This document shows, in pieces, positions 17,573 through 26,275 of a DNA stretch of 36,947 bases. The DNA lies in the NCBI RefSeq assembly GCF_000308715.1, contig NZ_BAGH01000007.1, positions 1 to 36,947 on the forward strand. Direction: 5' to 3'. The stretch's first letter is position 1, and the number at the start of each line of letters is the position of its first letter. The notes under the pieces were generated by a model, which made no database searches, had not been told where the DNA came from, and saw nothing but the letters and a program-made list of their open reading frames with translations. Origin of the DNA: Nocardia tenerifensis NBRC 101015. GTDB lineage: Bacteria > Actinomycetota > Actinomycetes > Mycobacteriales > Mycobacteriaceae. Position numbers and translations under genes: made by a program.

Positions 17573-19423
17573 CTATCGGCTGACGGCCGGCACGGGCACC
17601 GCGTCGATCAGTGCCCGCGTGTACTCATGTCGAGGGTCGGCGAAAATCTGTTCCGCGGGGCCGGATTCGACGATCTGGCCGCGGTACATCACGGCGATGT
17701 CGTGGGCGAGGTTGCGGACCACGGATAGGTCGTGGGAGACGAAGAGGTAGGACAGGCCGCGCTCGAGTTGCAGGTCGCGCAGCAGGTTCAGGACGCCGGC
17801 CTGGATGGAGACGTCCAGTGAGGAGACGGGCTCGTCGAGCACGAGGATCTCCGGGTCGAGCGCGAGGGCGCGGGCGATGCTGATGCGCTGCTTCTGGCCG
17901 CCGGAGAAGTCGGCGGGGTAGCGTTCGGCGTGCTCGCGGCGCAGGCCGACCTGTTCGAGCAGCGCGGGCACCCGGCGGCCGATCTCCTCGCGTGAGCGGC
18001 CGTCGATGCGCAGCGGCTCGGCGATGGCGTCGAAGATGGGCAGCCGCGGATCGAGGGACGCGGTGGGGTCCTGGAAGACGATCTGCATCTTCCTGCGGAT
18101 CTCGCGCTTACGCGCCTTGGTCAGGGTCGCGACGTCGCTGCCGAGGATCTCGATGCTGCCCGACTCGGGGCGGACCAGGTCGAGAATCTGGGTGAGCGTG
18201 GTCGATTTCCCGGAGCCGGACTCGCCGACCAGGGCCAGCGTGCGGCCCGTGCGTACCTCGAAGCTGATGCCGTCGACCGCGCGGATCTCGCCCTTGCGGC
18301 GCTTGAACAGGATGCCCGACGTGATGGGGAAGGTCTTCACCAGCTCCGAGACCCGCAGCACCACTTGGTCACTGACCGCGGCCTCGGCACTCGGCTCGGC
18401 GACCTCCTGCCGGTAGGCCTCGAACAATCCGTCGGTGCCGACCTCCGCGGTGCGGATGCAGGCGGCGGCGTGACCGGGGTTGGTCTTCTCCAACGGCGGC
18501 TCGGCGGCGCGGCAGTCGGCGATCGAGATCGGGCAGCGCGGCGCGAACGAGCAGCCGGGCGGCAGCGCGTGCATGGCGGGCGGCGCCCCGACGATGGGGA
18601 TCAGCGGCTGACGGGGCGGGCGGTCCATCCGCGGGATGGAGCCGAGCAGGCCCACCGTGTACGGCATCCGCGGCGCGCTGAAAAGCTCGGCGGTGGTGGC
18701 GGTTTCGACGATCTTCCCGGCGTACATGACCGCGACCCGGTCGGCCAGGGTGGCCGCGATGCCCATGTCGTGGGTGATCATGATGACGCCGGCGCCGGTG
18801 ATGTCGCGCGCCTTGCGCAGCAGGTTCAGGATCTGCTTCTGCACGGTGACATCGAGCGCGGTGGTCGGCTCGTCGCAGATGATCAGCGCGGGATCGTTGG
18901 CGATCGCCATGGCGATGACCACGCGCTGGCGCATGCCGCCGGAGAACTCGTGCGGGAAAGCCTTGGCGCGCAACTCGGGCTCGTCGATGCCGACCAGGCC
19001 GAGCAGCTCGACCGCTTTGGCCGCCGCCTCCGCCCTGCTCAGGTCGCCGTGGGCCAGCAGGGCCTCGGCGATCTGCTCGCCGACCCGGTACACCGGGGTC
19101 AACGCCGAGAGCGGGTCCTGGAACACCATGCTGATGGAACTGCCACGCAGCCTGGACAATTCACGGTCGCCGAGGCCGAGCAGCTCGCGTCCGCGCAGCC
19201 GGATCGAGCCGCCGACGCGCGCCTGCTCGGGCAGCAGGCCCATCACCGCGAGCGACGACACCGACTTGCCGGAGCCGGACTCGCCGACGATGGCGAGCAC
19301 CTCGCCGTCGGAGACGGTGTAGTCGACACCGCGCACGGCCTCGATGCGGCCCTCCTCGCTGGGGAACGAGACGCGCAGGTCGGTGACCTCCAGCAGCGGC
19401 GCGGTGGAGTTGGCGCCCGTCAT
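17573..19423 (-). CDS. oppD: Peptide ABC transporter, fused double ATPase (OppD-like)
   Basis: A 616-residue protein with two complete ATPase domains that power the OppBC channel from the cytoplasmic side. Domain 1 has Walker A GESGSGKS (47-54), signature FSGGMRQRV and Walker B IICDEP. Domain 2 repeats GESGSGKS, with FSGGQKQRI and VLDEP. Between them is the oligopeptide-transporter C-terminal region with four cysteines (CSFAPRC, then ADC and AAC), matching the iron-sulfur-cluster region described for M. tuberculosis OppD, which is also a fused protein of similar length (from memory). Its ATG overlaps the stop of oppC by 4 bases. Confidence 0.94.
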   Translation of the reverse strand: MTGANSTAPLLEVTDLRVSFPSEEGRIEAVRGVDYTVSDGEVLAIVGESGSGKSVSSLAVMGLLPEQARVGGSIRLRGRELLGLGDRELSRLRGSSISMVFQDPLSALTPVYRVGEQIAEALLAHGDLSRAEAAAKAVELLGLVGIDEPELRAKAFPHEFSGGMRQRVVIAMAIANDPALIICDEPTTALDVTVQKQILNLLRKARDITGAGVIMITHDMGIAATLADRVAVMYAGKIVETATTAELFSAPRMPYTVGLLGSIPRMDRPPRQPLIPIVGAPPAMHALPPGCSFAPRCPISIADCRAAEPPLEKTNPGHAAACIRTAEVGTDGLFEAYRQEVAEPSAEAAVSDQVVLRVSELVKTFPITSGILFKRRKGEIRAVDGISFEVRTGRTLALVGESGSGKSTTLTQILDLVRPESGSIEILGSDVATLTKARKREIRRKMQIVFQDPTASLDPRLPIFDAIAEPLRIDGRSREEIGRRVPALLEQVGLRREHAERYPADFSGGQKQRISIARALALDPEILVLDEPVSSLDVSIQAGVLNLLRDLQLERGLSYLFVSHDLSVVRNLAHDIAVMYRGQIVESGPAEQIFADPRHEYTRALIDAVPVPAVSR

Positions 19424-20340
19424 ACCTTTGCCTTCTTCTTGGAACGGGCCCGCTTGGCGCCGGGATCGAACGCGTCGCGCAGTCCGTCACCGACCAGGTT
19501 GGCGCACAGCACGATGGTGATCAGCAGGCCGCCGGCGAACAGGAACAGCCACGGGTAGGTCAGTGCCGACTTGGTGCCGGCCGCGATGAGCGAGCCGAGC
19601 GAGACGTCCGGCGGCTGCACACCGAAACCGAGGAAGCTGAGCCCGGTCTCGGCCATGATCGCGGAGCCGACCGCGAGCGTGGTGTCGATGATCAGGATCG
19701 AGGCGATGTTCGGCAGGATGTGGCTGACGATCACGGTGCGCGTGGGCGCGCCCATATACCGTGCGGCCCTGACGAATTCGCGGTCGCGCAGGCTGAGCGT
19801 CAGGCCGCGCACGATGCGCGCGCTGATCATCCAGCCGAACACGCTGAGCAACAGGATCAGCAGCAGAATCGAGCCGCTGCCCTTGGTCCGCGGCGCGAAG
19901 ATCGCGACGATGATGAAGCTGGGCACGACGAGCAGCAGGTCGACCAGCCACATGACCGCGCGGTCGGTCCAGCCGCCGAGCAGCCCGGCCGTCGCCCCCG
20001 CCGTCGCGGCGATGGTGGTGGAGAACAGCGCGACGCACAGGCCGATCACCAGCGACTTCTGCATCCCGCGCAGAGTCTGCGCGAGCACATCCTGTCCGAT
20101 CTGGGTGGTGCCGAAGGGATGCTTGCCGCTCGGCGGTTTCAGCAGCGCGGTGTAGTCGAGCTGCTGGTAGTCGTACTTCAGCAGCGGCGGCAGCGCGAAG
20201 CTCGCGACGAAGAGCAGGATCAAGATCACCGCGCCGACCACCGCGGGCGTGTTGCGCAGGAATCGGCGCAGGACCAGCTTGCTGCGGCCCGCGGCGGCGG
20301 GCTCGGGCGCCCCCTGGACGATGATCTCGGCGTCGGTCAT
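19420..20340 (-). CDS. oppC: Peptide ABC transporter permease (OppC/DppC-like)
   Basis: A 306-residue inner-membrane permease with an N-terminal segment ([17 protein letters not shown]), an extracytoplasmic stretch containing the family motif [13 protein letters not shown], then five membrane segments. The EAA-type coupling loop is present around [21 protein letters not shown]. The ATG at 20340 is chosen because GAGGG precedes it and MTDAE matches family starts; a GTG at 20400 would add 20 atypical residues and overlap oppB by 11 bases. The C-terminus is strongly basic ([10 protein letters not shown]). It forms the channel with oppB. Confidence 0.9.
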   Translation of the reverse strand: MTDAEIIVQGAPEPAAAGRSKLVLRRFLRNTPAVVGAVILILLFVASFALPPLLKYDYQQLDYTALLKPPSGKHPFGTTQIGQDVLAQTLRGMQKSLVIGLCVALFSTTIAATAGATAGLLGGWTDRAVMWLVDLLLVVPSFIIVAIFAPRTKGSGSILLLILLLSVFGWMISARIVRGLTLSLRDREFVRAARYMGAPTRTVIVSHILPNIASILIIDTTLAVGSAIMAETGLSFLGFGVQPPDVSLGSLIAAGTKSALTYPWLFLFAGGLLITIVLCANLVGDGLRDAFDPGAKRARSKKKAKV

Positions 20341-20389
20341 GACCGCACCCTCGTCTCGCCGCACGGTGCTGTATTCATGATCGACTCGC

Positions 20390-21367
20390 TCATCGCACAC
20401 GCACCCGCGGGTCGAGAATCGCCAGCACTACGTCGGAGAGCAGGCCGGAGACCAGTACCACCAGTCCGGCGAACGCGGTCACCGTGACCACCACGTACAG
20501 ATCCTGGGCGTTGATCGAGTCGACCAGCCACTCGCCGACGCCGTGCCACCCGAAGATTTTCTCGGTGAAGGTCGCGCCGGTGATCAAGCCGAGCAGGCTG
20601 TAGGCGAACAGCGTCGCCATCGGGATCAACGCGGTGCGCAGGCCGTGCTTGTACAACGCTTTGCTTCGGGTCAGGCCCTTGGCGCGGGCGGTGCGAATGA
20701 AATCGCTCTGCAGCACGTCGAGCATCGCGTTGCGCTGGTATCGGCTGTAGCCCGCCATGCCGCCGAGCGCGAGACCGGTCGTCGGCAGCACCAGGTGCTG
20801 GAGCCGGTCGAGCAGTTGCGGCCAGAATCCGTCGATCCGATTCGCCGACGTCTCGCCGGTATAGAGGAATATCTGCGAGCCGGTGAGCGAATTGATTTCC
20901 AGCGCACCGTATTTCAACAGTGTCGCCAACAGGAACACCGGGGTGCTCAGCACGAGCAGCGCGATGACCGTGGTGAAGTAGTCACTGAATTTGTATTGCC
21001 GGATCGCTCCGGCCGCGCCGATCAAGACGCCGAGCACCGTGCCGACGAGCGAACCGATGATCAGCAGCCGCAGACTCACCGCGACCCGGCGCGGCAGTTC
21101 CTCGCTCACCGGCTGCCCGGCCAGGGTCTTGCCGAAATCCCCTTGCGGAATCCCCTTCAGCCAGGTGATATAGCGCTGCGGGATCGGGTCGTTGAGGTGT
21201 AACTCCTCGGCCTTGGCGTCGATCACCGCCTGTGGCGGGCGCGGATTGCGCTGTTCCAGACTGTCCAGCGGGCGAAACGTCAGCGACGCCAGGCTGAAGG
21301 TCAGAAACGACGCCAGCAGCAACAGCACGACATAGTGAAGCGCGCGTCGTAGCAGGAAGCCGGTCAT
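20390..21367 (-). CDS. oppB: Peptide ABC transporter permease (OppB/DppB-like)
   Basis: A 325-residue permease opening with the family-typical LLRRALHYVVLLLLASFLTFSL, followed by an extracytoplasmic loop and five more membrane segments. The EAA loop is RTARAKGLTRSKALYKHGLRTALIP. First gene of the importer series oppB-oppC-oppD-binding proteins, the gene order of M. tuberculosis oppBCDA rather than that of dppABCD. The region upstream (21368-21527) is shared with a divergent gene. Confidence 0.93.
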   Translation of the reverse strand: MTGFLLRRALHYVVLLLLASFLTFSLASLTFRPLDSLEQRNPRPPQAVIDAKAEELHLNDPIPQRYITWLKGIPQGDFGKTLAGQPVSEELPRRVAVSLRLLIIGSLVGTVLGVLIGAAGAIRQYKFSDYFTTVIALLVLSTPVFLLATLLKYGALEINSLTGSQIFLYTGETSANRIDGFWPQLLDRLQHLVLPTTGLALGGMAGYSRYQRNAMLDVLQSDFIRTARAKGLTRSKALYKHGLRTALIPMATLFAYSLLGLITGATFTEKIFGWHGVGEWLVDSINAQDLYVVVTVTAFAGLVVLVSGLLSDVVLAILDPRVRVR

Positions 21368-21474
21368 CAGTCCTCGTGGTCTTTCGGCTGGGTGGACCAG
21401 CGTCGAGTGTTAGCCCCTGATCATAAGGACGAAGACCCGGACGCGCGTGTCACGCGGTCCTCGGGCATGTCCTT

Positions 21475-21480
21475 TATTCT
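21475..21480 (+). promoter_or_regulatory. Candidate -10 box for the downstream membrane protein gene
   Basis: TATTCT, 47 bases before the ATG at 21528, is the best plus-strand match to TANNNT in the 160-base divergent gap 21368-21527. No clear -35 is visible. I could not place a convincing minus-strand promoter for oppB in the same gap. Confidence 0.3.
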
Positions 21481-21527
21481 TGCGGCACACGCGAGCGCGG
21501 TCGTTTCGACGCGTCGAAGGGGGAGTC

Positions 21528-22544
21528 ATGAACTATCCGCAATATCCCGGTGGGTACCAGCCTTATCCGGCTTACCCGGCCGCGACGCAGGCGCCGAGCG
21601 GGGCGACCGCGATCACCGCGGGGGTGCTGGCCTGTGTGGGCGCCGTCGGTGAATTGTTCGGCGGGCTCGCCGATTTGGCGATCGGGATCATCGGCTGGGA
21701 GGTCTTCGGCCTCGATGGACCGTTGACGAGCGGGTGGTATCACACGTTCACCATCGTGCTCGGGGTCGTCGGGCTGGTGGCGGCGGTGCTGCTCGGCGTC
21801 GGCGGGGTGGGGTTGTTCAGCAGGAAGTCGTTCGGGCGGGTGCTCGTCGCCGTCGGCTGTGCGGTGGTCGTCGTGGCGGGGATCGTGGGGCTGGTGCTCA
21901 CCCAGACCATGCTCGACTCCTACGACAGCACGTCCGTGATCAGCGGCGGCATCGGCGGCCTGCTCGGCCTTATCTTCCCGGTGGCCACGGCGATTCTCGT
22001 CCTGCTCCCCGCGACGAGCCGCTGGCTGGCGCATACGCCCGCGATGGTGCCGCCACCGTATTACGCCAATCCCGGGTTCCCCCAAGGTGTTCCAGCCTGG
22101 CCGGGAGTCGATGCCCAACCACCGGTCTCCGCGCAGCAAGCCGGTTTCCCCACACCGCAAGCCGGGTGGGGACAGCCCGGAGCCGCTGGGCAACCCGGCC
22201 CTTCCTGGCCGCCCACGTTCGCTCCGCAGGGCGCGTGGGCTCCACCCGCACCGGACGCCTCAGTGCCGGGGCCGTCGCTGACCACACAAAATGCGCAACC
22301 AGGTGCCGCAGCACCGGGCCTGCTCGATGGACAGCCACCGACACCTGCGGTCTGGGGCGCGCCGTCGGATGCGGTCGCCGCGCCTGACAACGGCGCGTGG
22401 TCGCCTGCCGAGCCGCAAGCCGCCGGGAACGCGCCCGCCGCCATCGGCCGCAACGACGAAACAGTCCTACGCCCACCCTCTTCGATGCCGCCGGCCCTGG
22501 CGAAGCCCGGGGACGAGACGATCCGGCGGCAGCCGGAGTCATAG
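21528..22544 (+). CDS. Membrane protein with long Pro/Gln/Ala-rich C-terminal tail, unknown function
   Basis: A 338-residue protein. The N-terminus is Tyr/Pro-rich (NYPQYPGGYQPYPAYPA). Four hydrophobic segments follow between about residues 24 and 165, then a disordered tail of about 170 residues rich in Pro, Gln, Ala and Gly, containing several TVLRPPSS/ETIRRQ-like threonine patches at its end that could be phosphorylation sites (inference). The ATG at 21528 is preferred to upstream codons because GGGGGAG lies 5 bases before it. No family is recognised beyond the common actinobacterial layout of Pro-rich tail plus small helical bundle. It is upstream of the HAD gene on the same strand (106-base gap). 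Confidence 0.75.
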   Translation: MNYPQYPGGYQPYPAYPAATQAPSGATAITAGVLACVGAVGELFGGLADLAIGIIGWEVFGLDGPLTSGWYHTFTIVLGVVGLVAAVLLGVGGVGLFSRKSFGRVLVAVGCAVVVVAGIVGLVLTQTMLDSYDSTSVISGGIGGLLGLIFPVATAILVLLPATSRWLAHTPAMVPPPYYANPGFPQGVPAWPGVDAQPPVSAQQAGFPTPQAGWGQPGAAGQPGPSWPPTFAPQGAWAPPAPDASVPGPSLTTQNAQPGAAAPGLLDGQPPTPAVWGAPSDAVAAPDNGAWSPAEPQAAGNAPAAIGRNDETVLRPPSSMPPALAKPGDETIRRQPES

Positions 22545-22650
22545 TCAGTCGCTATTAGATAACCTGTGCGGTCTCGTAATAACCGGACCGGTCGCACTTC
22601 CTGGCGATACACCCGCCACTTCGAGACGGTTGTCCGGCAGGATGGAATAG

Positions 22651-23481
22651 GTGACCCTCCTGCACCTGCCCAAGCCGAAGATGGTGGCGTCCGATGTCGA
22701 CGGCACCCTCATCGATCACGACGAGCGGGTCTCCGCGCGCACCAAGGCCGCGGTGGACGCGCTGATCGGCGACGGTGTGCCGTTCGTGCTCGCCACCGGT
22801 CGCCCGCCGCGCTGGATCGACCCGGTCGTCGACGGGCTCGGCTACGCGCCGCTGTGTGTGTGCGGCAACGGGGCGGTCATCTACGACAGCGCCACCGACC
22901 GGGTACTGGCCAGCATGACCTTGGACGTGCCGACCCTGTCCTGGATCGCCGACCTGGCCGAGCGGGCGCTGCCCGGCTGCGGCCTCGCGGCCGAGCGGGT
23001 CGGCGAGAGCGCGCACGACGCGGTCACCCCGCAGTTCGTGAGTTCGCCGCTGTACGAGCACGCCTGGCTGAATCCGGACGACACCACGGTCGCCAGGCAC
23101 GAGGTCATCGACGCCCCGGCGATCAAGATGCTGATCCGCCTGCCCGGCGCGCGCAGCTCGGACATGTACACGGTGCTCGCCCCGCTGCTCGGCGCCCGCG
23201 CCGACATCACCTTCTCCACCGAGCACGGCCTGATCGAACTGTCGGCCCCCGGCGTCACCAAGGCGTCCGGCCTGGCGACCGTCGCGCAACGCCTCGGCGT
23301 CGAGTCCGCGAACATCGTCGCCTTCGGCGACATGCCCAACGACGTCCCGATGCTCACCATGGCCGGCCACGGCGTGGCGATGGCCAACGCGCACCCGGAG
23401 GCGAAGGCCGCCGCCGACGAGGTCGCCGAATCCAACTCCGACGACGGCGTAGCCCGCGTCCTCGAACGCTGGTGGCTCTGA
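22651..23481 (+). CDS. Cof-type HAD-superfamily hydrolase (Rv3813c-like)
   Basis: A 276-residue phosphatase of HAD subclass IIB. The nucleophile motif is DVDGTLID (D15, D17), the threonine motif is VLATGRPP, and near the C-terminus GDMPNDVPML supplies the metal-binding acids. The middle cap domain is of the Cof type. Such enzymes hydrolyse sugar phosphates or flavin/pyridoxal phosphates; the substrate cannot be named. It starts at GTG with AGGA about 9 bases upstream. Same position next to the PGRP amidase gene as Rv3813c beside Rv3811. Convergent with the amidase gene, 9 bases apart. Confidence 0.92.
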   Translation: MTLLHLPKPKMVASDVDGTLIDHDERVSARTKAAVDALIGDGVPFVLATGRPPRWIDPVVDGLGYAPLCVCGNGAVIYDSATDRVLASMTLDVPTLSWIADLAERALPGCGLAAERVGESAHDAVTPQFVSSPLYEHAWLNPDDTTVARHEVIDAPAIKMLIRLPGARSSDMYTVLAPLLGARADITFSTEHGLIELSAPGVTKASGLATVAQRLGVESANIVAFGDMPNDVPMLTMAGHGVAMANAHPEAKAAADEVAESNSDDGVARVLERWWL

Positions 23482-23490
23482 GCGGGTGGC

Positions 23491-26070
23491 TCAGCCCGCC
23501 GGTTCCGGGGCGGGTGCAGGCAGGAAGTCGTCGGGAGCCGGGTACTGGAGCGAATCCGGTTGCGGTGCGGGGTGTTCGGCCGGATCAGGTGCGGGAACGT
23601 CTGCCGGAGCCGGAGATTCAGCCGGCCCGGGAGCGACCGCGGGAGTGCCGGATTCGGCCGGAGGCGGGCCTGGAGCGGGTGCCGGAGCGGCGGGTGCGCT
23701 GTGCCCGGCGTTCTGCTGATAGGTGTCGTTGTAGGTCTTCCACACCGTGGTGACGATGCCGGTCGCCTGGTTGAGAATCAGCGAGCCGTTCTGGAAGTCG
23801 GCGCGCTGACCGTTCGGCACGGTGTAGGTGTCGCTGGTCGGCAGGCCGAGGACGCCCGCGTCGCCGCCCAGCTGCAGGAAGCGATCGAGGATCGCGCCGA
23901 GCACCTCGACGACCTTGCCGTCGGGCGCGGTATAGGCGTACCCGTTGACGAACTTCGCGTACTGCTGACCCTGCGCGGCCGGCAACGGCTCGGACTGCGC
24001 CCCGCCGAGCGGTCCGTTCGGGCCGCCGCGATCGGCCCAGTGCCGGGCGATGGCGTTCTCGTTCACCATGCTGAGCAGCTTCTTGGTGAGCGCGGCCAGC
24101 GCGGCGAGGTCGGGCTTGTTGCGCGGCGTGGTCTTCGGGGCCGCGCCCTGCGGAGGCGTGCTCTGGGTGGCGCCCTCGGTTCCCGCGCCGTCGTTCACCG
24201 CGGTGTCGGTGCTGGTCGTGCCGCCTGACCCGCCCGCGACACTCGCGGCGATCTCGCGGATTCGATCCATCATCTCGTAGGCGGCGTCGCCGGGGCAGGT
24301 CGTGTTGCCGACGTCGCGGTGGGCGAACACGATCGGCAGCTTCACCGCCTGGCCGAGGGCGTAGGAGGTGTACTCGGTGCCCTCGGAGTACATCGTGGTG
24401 TAGCCGGTCGGGTCGAGGTGCGCGATCTTGGCGCGCCAGCCGATGAAGTCGCCGATCGCCTGGATCGACTCCTCGGTGGGCTGCTCGGAGGTGTAGTTGC
24501 CCATGAGCGCGATGCCCGCGGTGTTCTCGTTGAAGCCGCCCGCGTGCGCGCCCTGCACCGCGCGGTCGAGCCCGCCCGCGCGACCCTCGAAGACCTGGCC
24601 GTACTTGTCGACCAGCGCGTTGTAGCCGATGTCGCACCAGCCCAGCGTCTGCGCGTGATAGGTGTAGATCGCGCGGACGATGCCCGCGGACTCCTCCGGG
24701 GTGTAGTCGTTGCGTCCGGCCGTGTGGTGCACGGTGATGCCGCCGAGCCCGTCCTTGCCCGGTCCGTCGTCGTAGGTCGGCTCCTCGCAGCGGATGCTCT
24801 CGTCGGCGCCCCAGCCCTCGCGGGTGATCACCTTGGGCCCGCCGCCGGGCGCGGGCGCGGCGACCTTCTGCAGCACGCCGTCGACCGCGCCGCGACCCGG
24901 ATCGATGAGGACGGCGGTCAGGTCGGCGCCCGGCAGCTGCGCGGGATCGTCCGAGCTGGGCACGGCCGGGGCGACGTCGGTGTTCGACGCCGGGGCGGGC
25001 TTGCGGGTCACCAGCATCTGGACGGCGTTGGTGGTGCCCACGTAGAGCGGCTCGGTGCCGGTCTTGCCGCCCGGCCCAGTGCGATCGGTGCGCCGGGTGT
25101 CCACCGGCTCGGTGTTGAACCAGGGGCCCCAGGTGCCATCGGCTTGGCGAGCGCGCAGCAATGTCCTGGTCTTCGGCAGATCCGTGCCGGTGAGGGCGAC
25201 GACGCTGAACGGCGTGTTCCTGGACAGTTCCTTGACCTGCGCGCCGACCTGGTCGGCCAGGTTCGGGGGGACCGCGCCGGGTGCGAGCGCGGGCGTATCG
25301 GGAGTGGTGCCCGGTTCGAGGCGGGCGGGGTCGGCGACGAATTTGATTGCGCCGGAAGGGGATTGGGTAGGCGCCTGAGCGGTCTGTCCCGGAACGCTGT
25401 GCTGGCTCGGCGCGGTCGCCGGCGCGGGTGATGGTGGTTGTCCTGGGGCGATGCCGTATCCGGGAGTGGCGTTCGGTCCAGGTGAGATGTTCTGTCCTGG
25501 CGCGCTCTGCTGACCGGAGATGTTGGGCTGGCCGAAGATGTTGGGCTGGCCGGAGATGTTGGGCTGTCCGGAGATGTTGGGCTGGCCGGAGATGTTCGGC
25601 TGACCGGGGATACTCGGCTGTCCGGAGATGTTCGGCTGTCCTGGGGAATTCGGCTGTCCGAGGGAATTCGGCTGGCCGGGCGTGTTCTGCTGGCCGGGGG
25701 TGGCCGGATTCGGGCCATTCAGCTTCGGTAGCGGGATTTCCTTGGGAAGTTGCACACCCGGCGGTAGCGGTAGTCCATCGGGAATTGGAATCGACGCTGG
25801 TAGCGGCAGCATTCTCAGATCGGATAGATGCAGATCCGGTAGATCGAGCCCGGTGAGTTCGCGTAGCGGAAGCACGATGTCCGGCGCGGAGTTCAGCACG
25901 ACCTCGGCCAGTTGCGCCGGTACGGCGGCGAGTTCGGTGCCGGTGGTGGCGCGATAGTCGGGCGAGTCGCTCATCGTGAGCGTTGCCAGCGGGGCCGCTA
26001 CCGCAAGCGTGGTGACAACCGGGAGGACGTAGGAACGTTTCGGTTTGCGGTAGGGCACGAGCGTCTCCAT
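23491..26070 (-). CDS. Exported PGRP-type N-acetylmuramoyl-L-alanine amidase with putative LGFP module (Rv3811-like)
   Basis: An 859-residue envelope enzyme expected to cut the bond between muramic acid and the stem peptide. A signal sequence/anchor (about 10-32) leads into a long linker with an 18-bp-repeat-encoded GQPNIS array (about 125-190). The amidase domain spans about 430-610, with zinc ligands in VHHTAGRN and AHRDVGNTTCPGD and the family motif WCDIGYNALVD. A second Pro/Thr-rich linker follows, then an LGFP-like segment (about 720-770, LGGDAGVLGLPTSD … FQNGSLI) that should bind the mycolate-arabinogalactan wall, and a Pro/Ala/Glu-rich tail. The ATG at 26070 lies just upstream of the signal sequence. 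Divergent from the SpoIID-like gene. Confidence 0.93.
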   Translation of the reverse strand: METLVPYRKPKRSYVLPVVTTLAVAAPLATLTMSDSPDYRATTGTELAAVPAQLAEVVLNSAPDIVLPLRELTGLDLPDLHLSDLRMLPLPASIPIPDGLPLPPGVQLPKEIPLPKLNGPNPATPGQQNTPGQPNSLGQPNSPGQPNISGQPSIPGQPNISGQPNISGQPNISGQPNIFGQPNISGQQSAPGQNISPGPNATPGYGIAPGQPPSPAPATAPSQHSVPGQTAQAPTQSPSGAIKFVADPARLEPGTTPDTPALAPGAVPPNLADQVGAQVKELSRNTPFSVVALTGTDLPKTRTLLRARQADGTWGPWFNTEPVDTRRTDRTGPGGKTGTEPLYVGTTNAVQMLVTRKPAPASNTDVAPAVPSSDDPAQLPGADLTAVLIDPGRGAVDGVLQKVAAPAPGGGPKVITREGWGADESIRCEEPTYDDGPGKDGLGGITVHHTAGRNDYTPEESAGIVRAIYTYHAQTLGWCDIGYNALVDKYGQVFEGRAGGLDRAVQGAHAGGFNENTAGIALMGNYTSEQPTEESIQAIGDFIGWRAKIAHLDPTGYTTMYSEGTEYTSYALGQAVKLPIVFAHRDVGNTTCPGDAAYEMMDRIREIAASVAGGSGGTTSTDTAVNDGAGTEGATQSTPPQGAAPKTTPRNKPDLAALAALTKKLLSMVNENAIARHWADRGGPNGPLGGAQSEPLPAAQGQQYAKFVNGYAYTAPDGKVVEVLGAILDRFLQLGGDAGVLGLPTSDTYTVPNGQRADFQNGSLILNQATGIVTTVWKTYNDTYQQNAGHSAPAAPAPAPGPPPAESGTPAVAPGPAESPAPADVPAPDPAEHPAPQPDSLQYPAPDDFLPAPAPEPAG
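25511..25695. repeat. 18-bp tandem repeat array coding for GQPNIS units
   Basis: About ten copies with an 18-base period (core GATGTTGGGCTGGCCGGA on the plus strand; successive GATGTT at 25519, 25537, 25555 and on). It lies within the amidase gene, stays in frame, and encodes a flexible Gly/Gln/Pro/Asn linker. Copies at the right end are more degenerate. Copy number probably varies between strains. Confidence 0.9.
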
Positions 26071-26126
26071 TCAGGTCGAACCAGCGATCGTGTGCGAAAC
26101 CAGGGTTGCTTCCTGATGTATCAACG

Positions 26127-26151
26127 ATCACAATAGTCACAACTGTCACAT
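26127..26151. promoter_or_regulatory. Three 9-bp-spaced (A/G)TCACA(A/T) direct repeats (MtrA-like site)
   Basis: ATCACAA (26127), GTCACAA (26136) and GTCACAT (26145) repeat with a 9-base period in the 205-base gap between the divergent amidase and SpoIID-like genes. The pattern resembles the GTCACA-type direct repeats reported for the MtrA response regulator of mycobacteria, which controls wall hydrolases. The surrounding bases are much more AT-rich than the rest of the window. A 5-bp-arm dyad CCTCTTGTAGAGG follows at 26159-26171. Confidence 0.55.
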
Positions 26152-26275
26152 AACTAAACCTCTTGTAGAGGATTACGTGATTGCTCGAATGTAACTCTCG
26201 GAATGCGGCCGGAGGGAACGACATGCCGACAGGTATCCAATCCGTCCGGCCCCGGAATACCGTGGGAGTGAACGG

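Noticed and set aside
5117..21367. Accessory block as a biosynthetic gene cluster
   Set aside because: No synthase, ligase, NRPS, PKS, terpene or RiPP gene is present; it is made of regulators, transporters and single oxidoreductases.
25511..25695. Regular short repeats suggesting a CRISPR array
   Set aside because: The 18-base units are contiguous, without spacers, and stay in frame within the amidase gene, so they are a protein-coding tandem repeat.
23618..26224. 868-codon minus-strand frame overlapping the amidase gene
   Set aside because: It is a shifted frame of the amidase gene, rich in Arg/His/Pro with no domain, whereas the other frame carries every PGRP motif.
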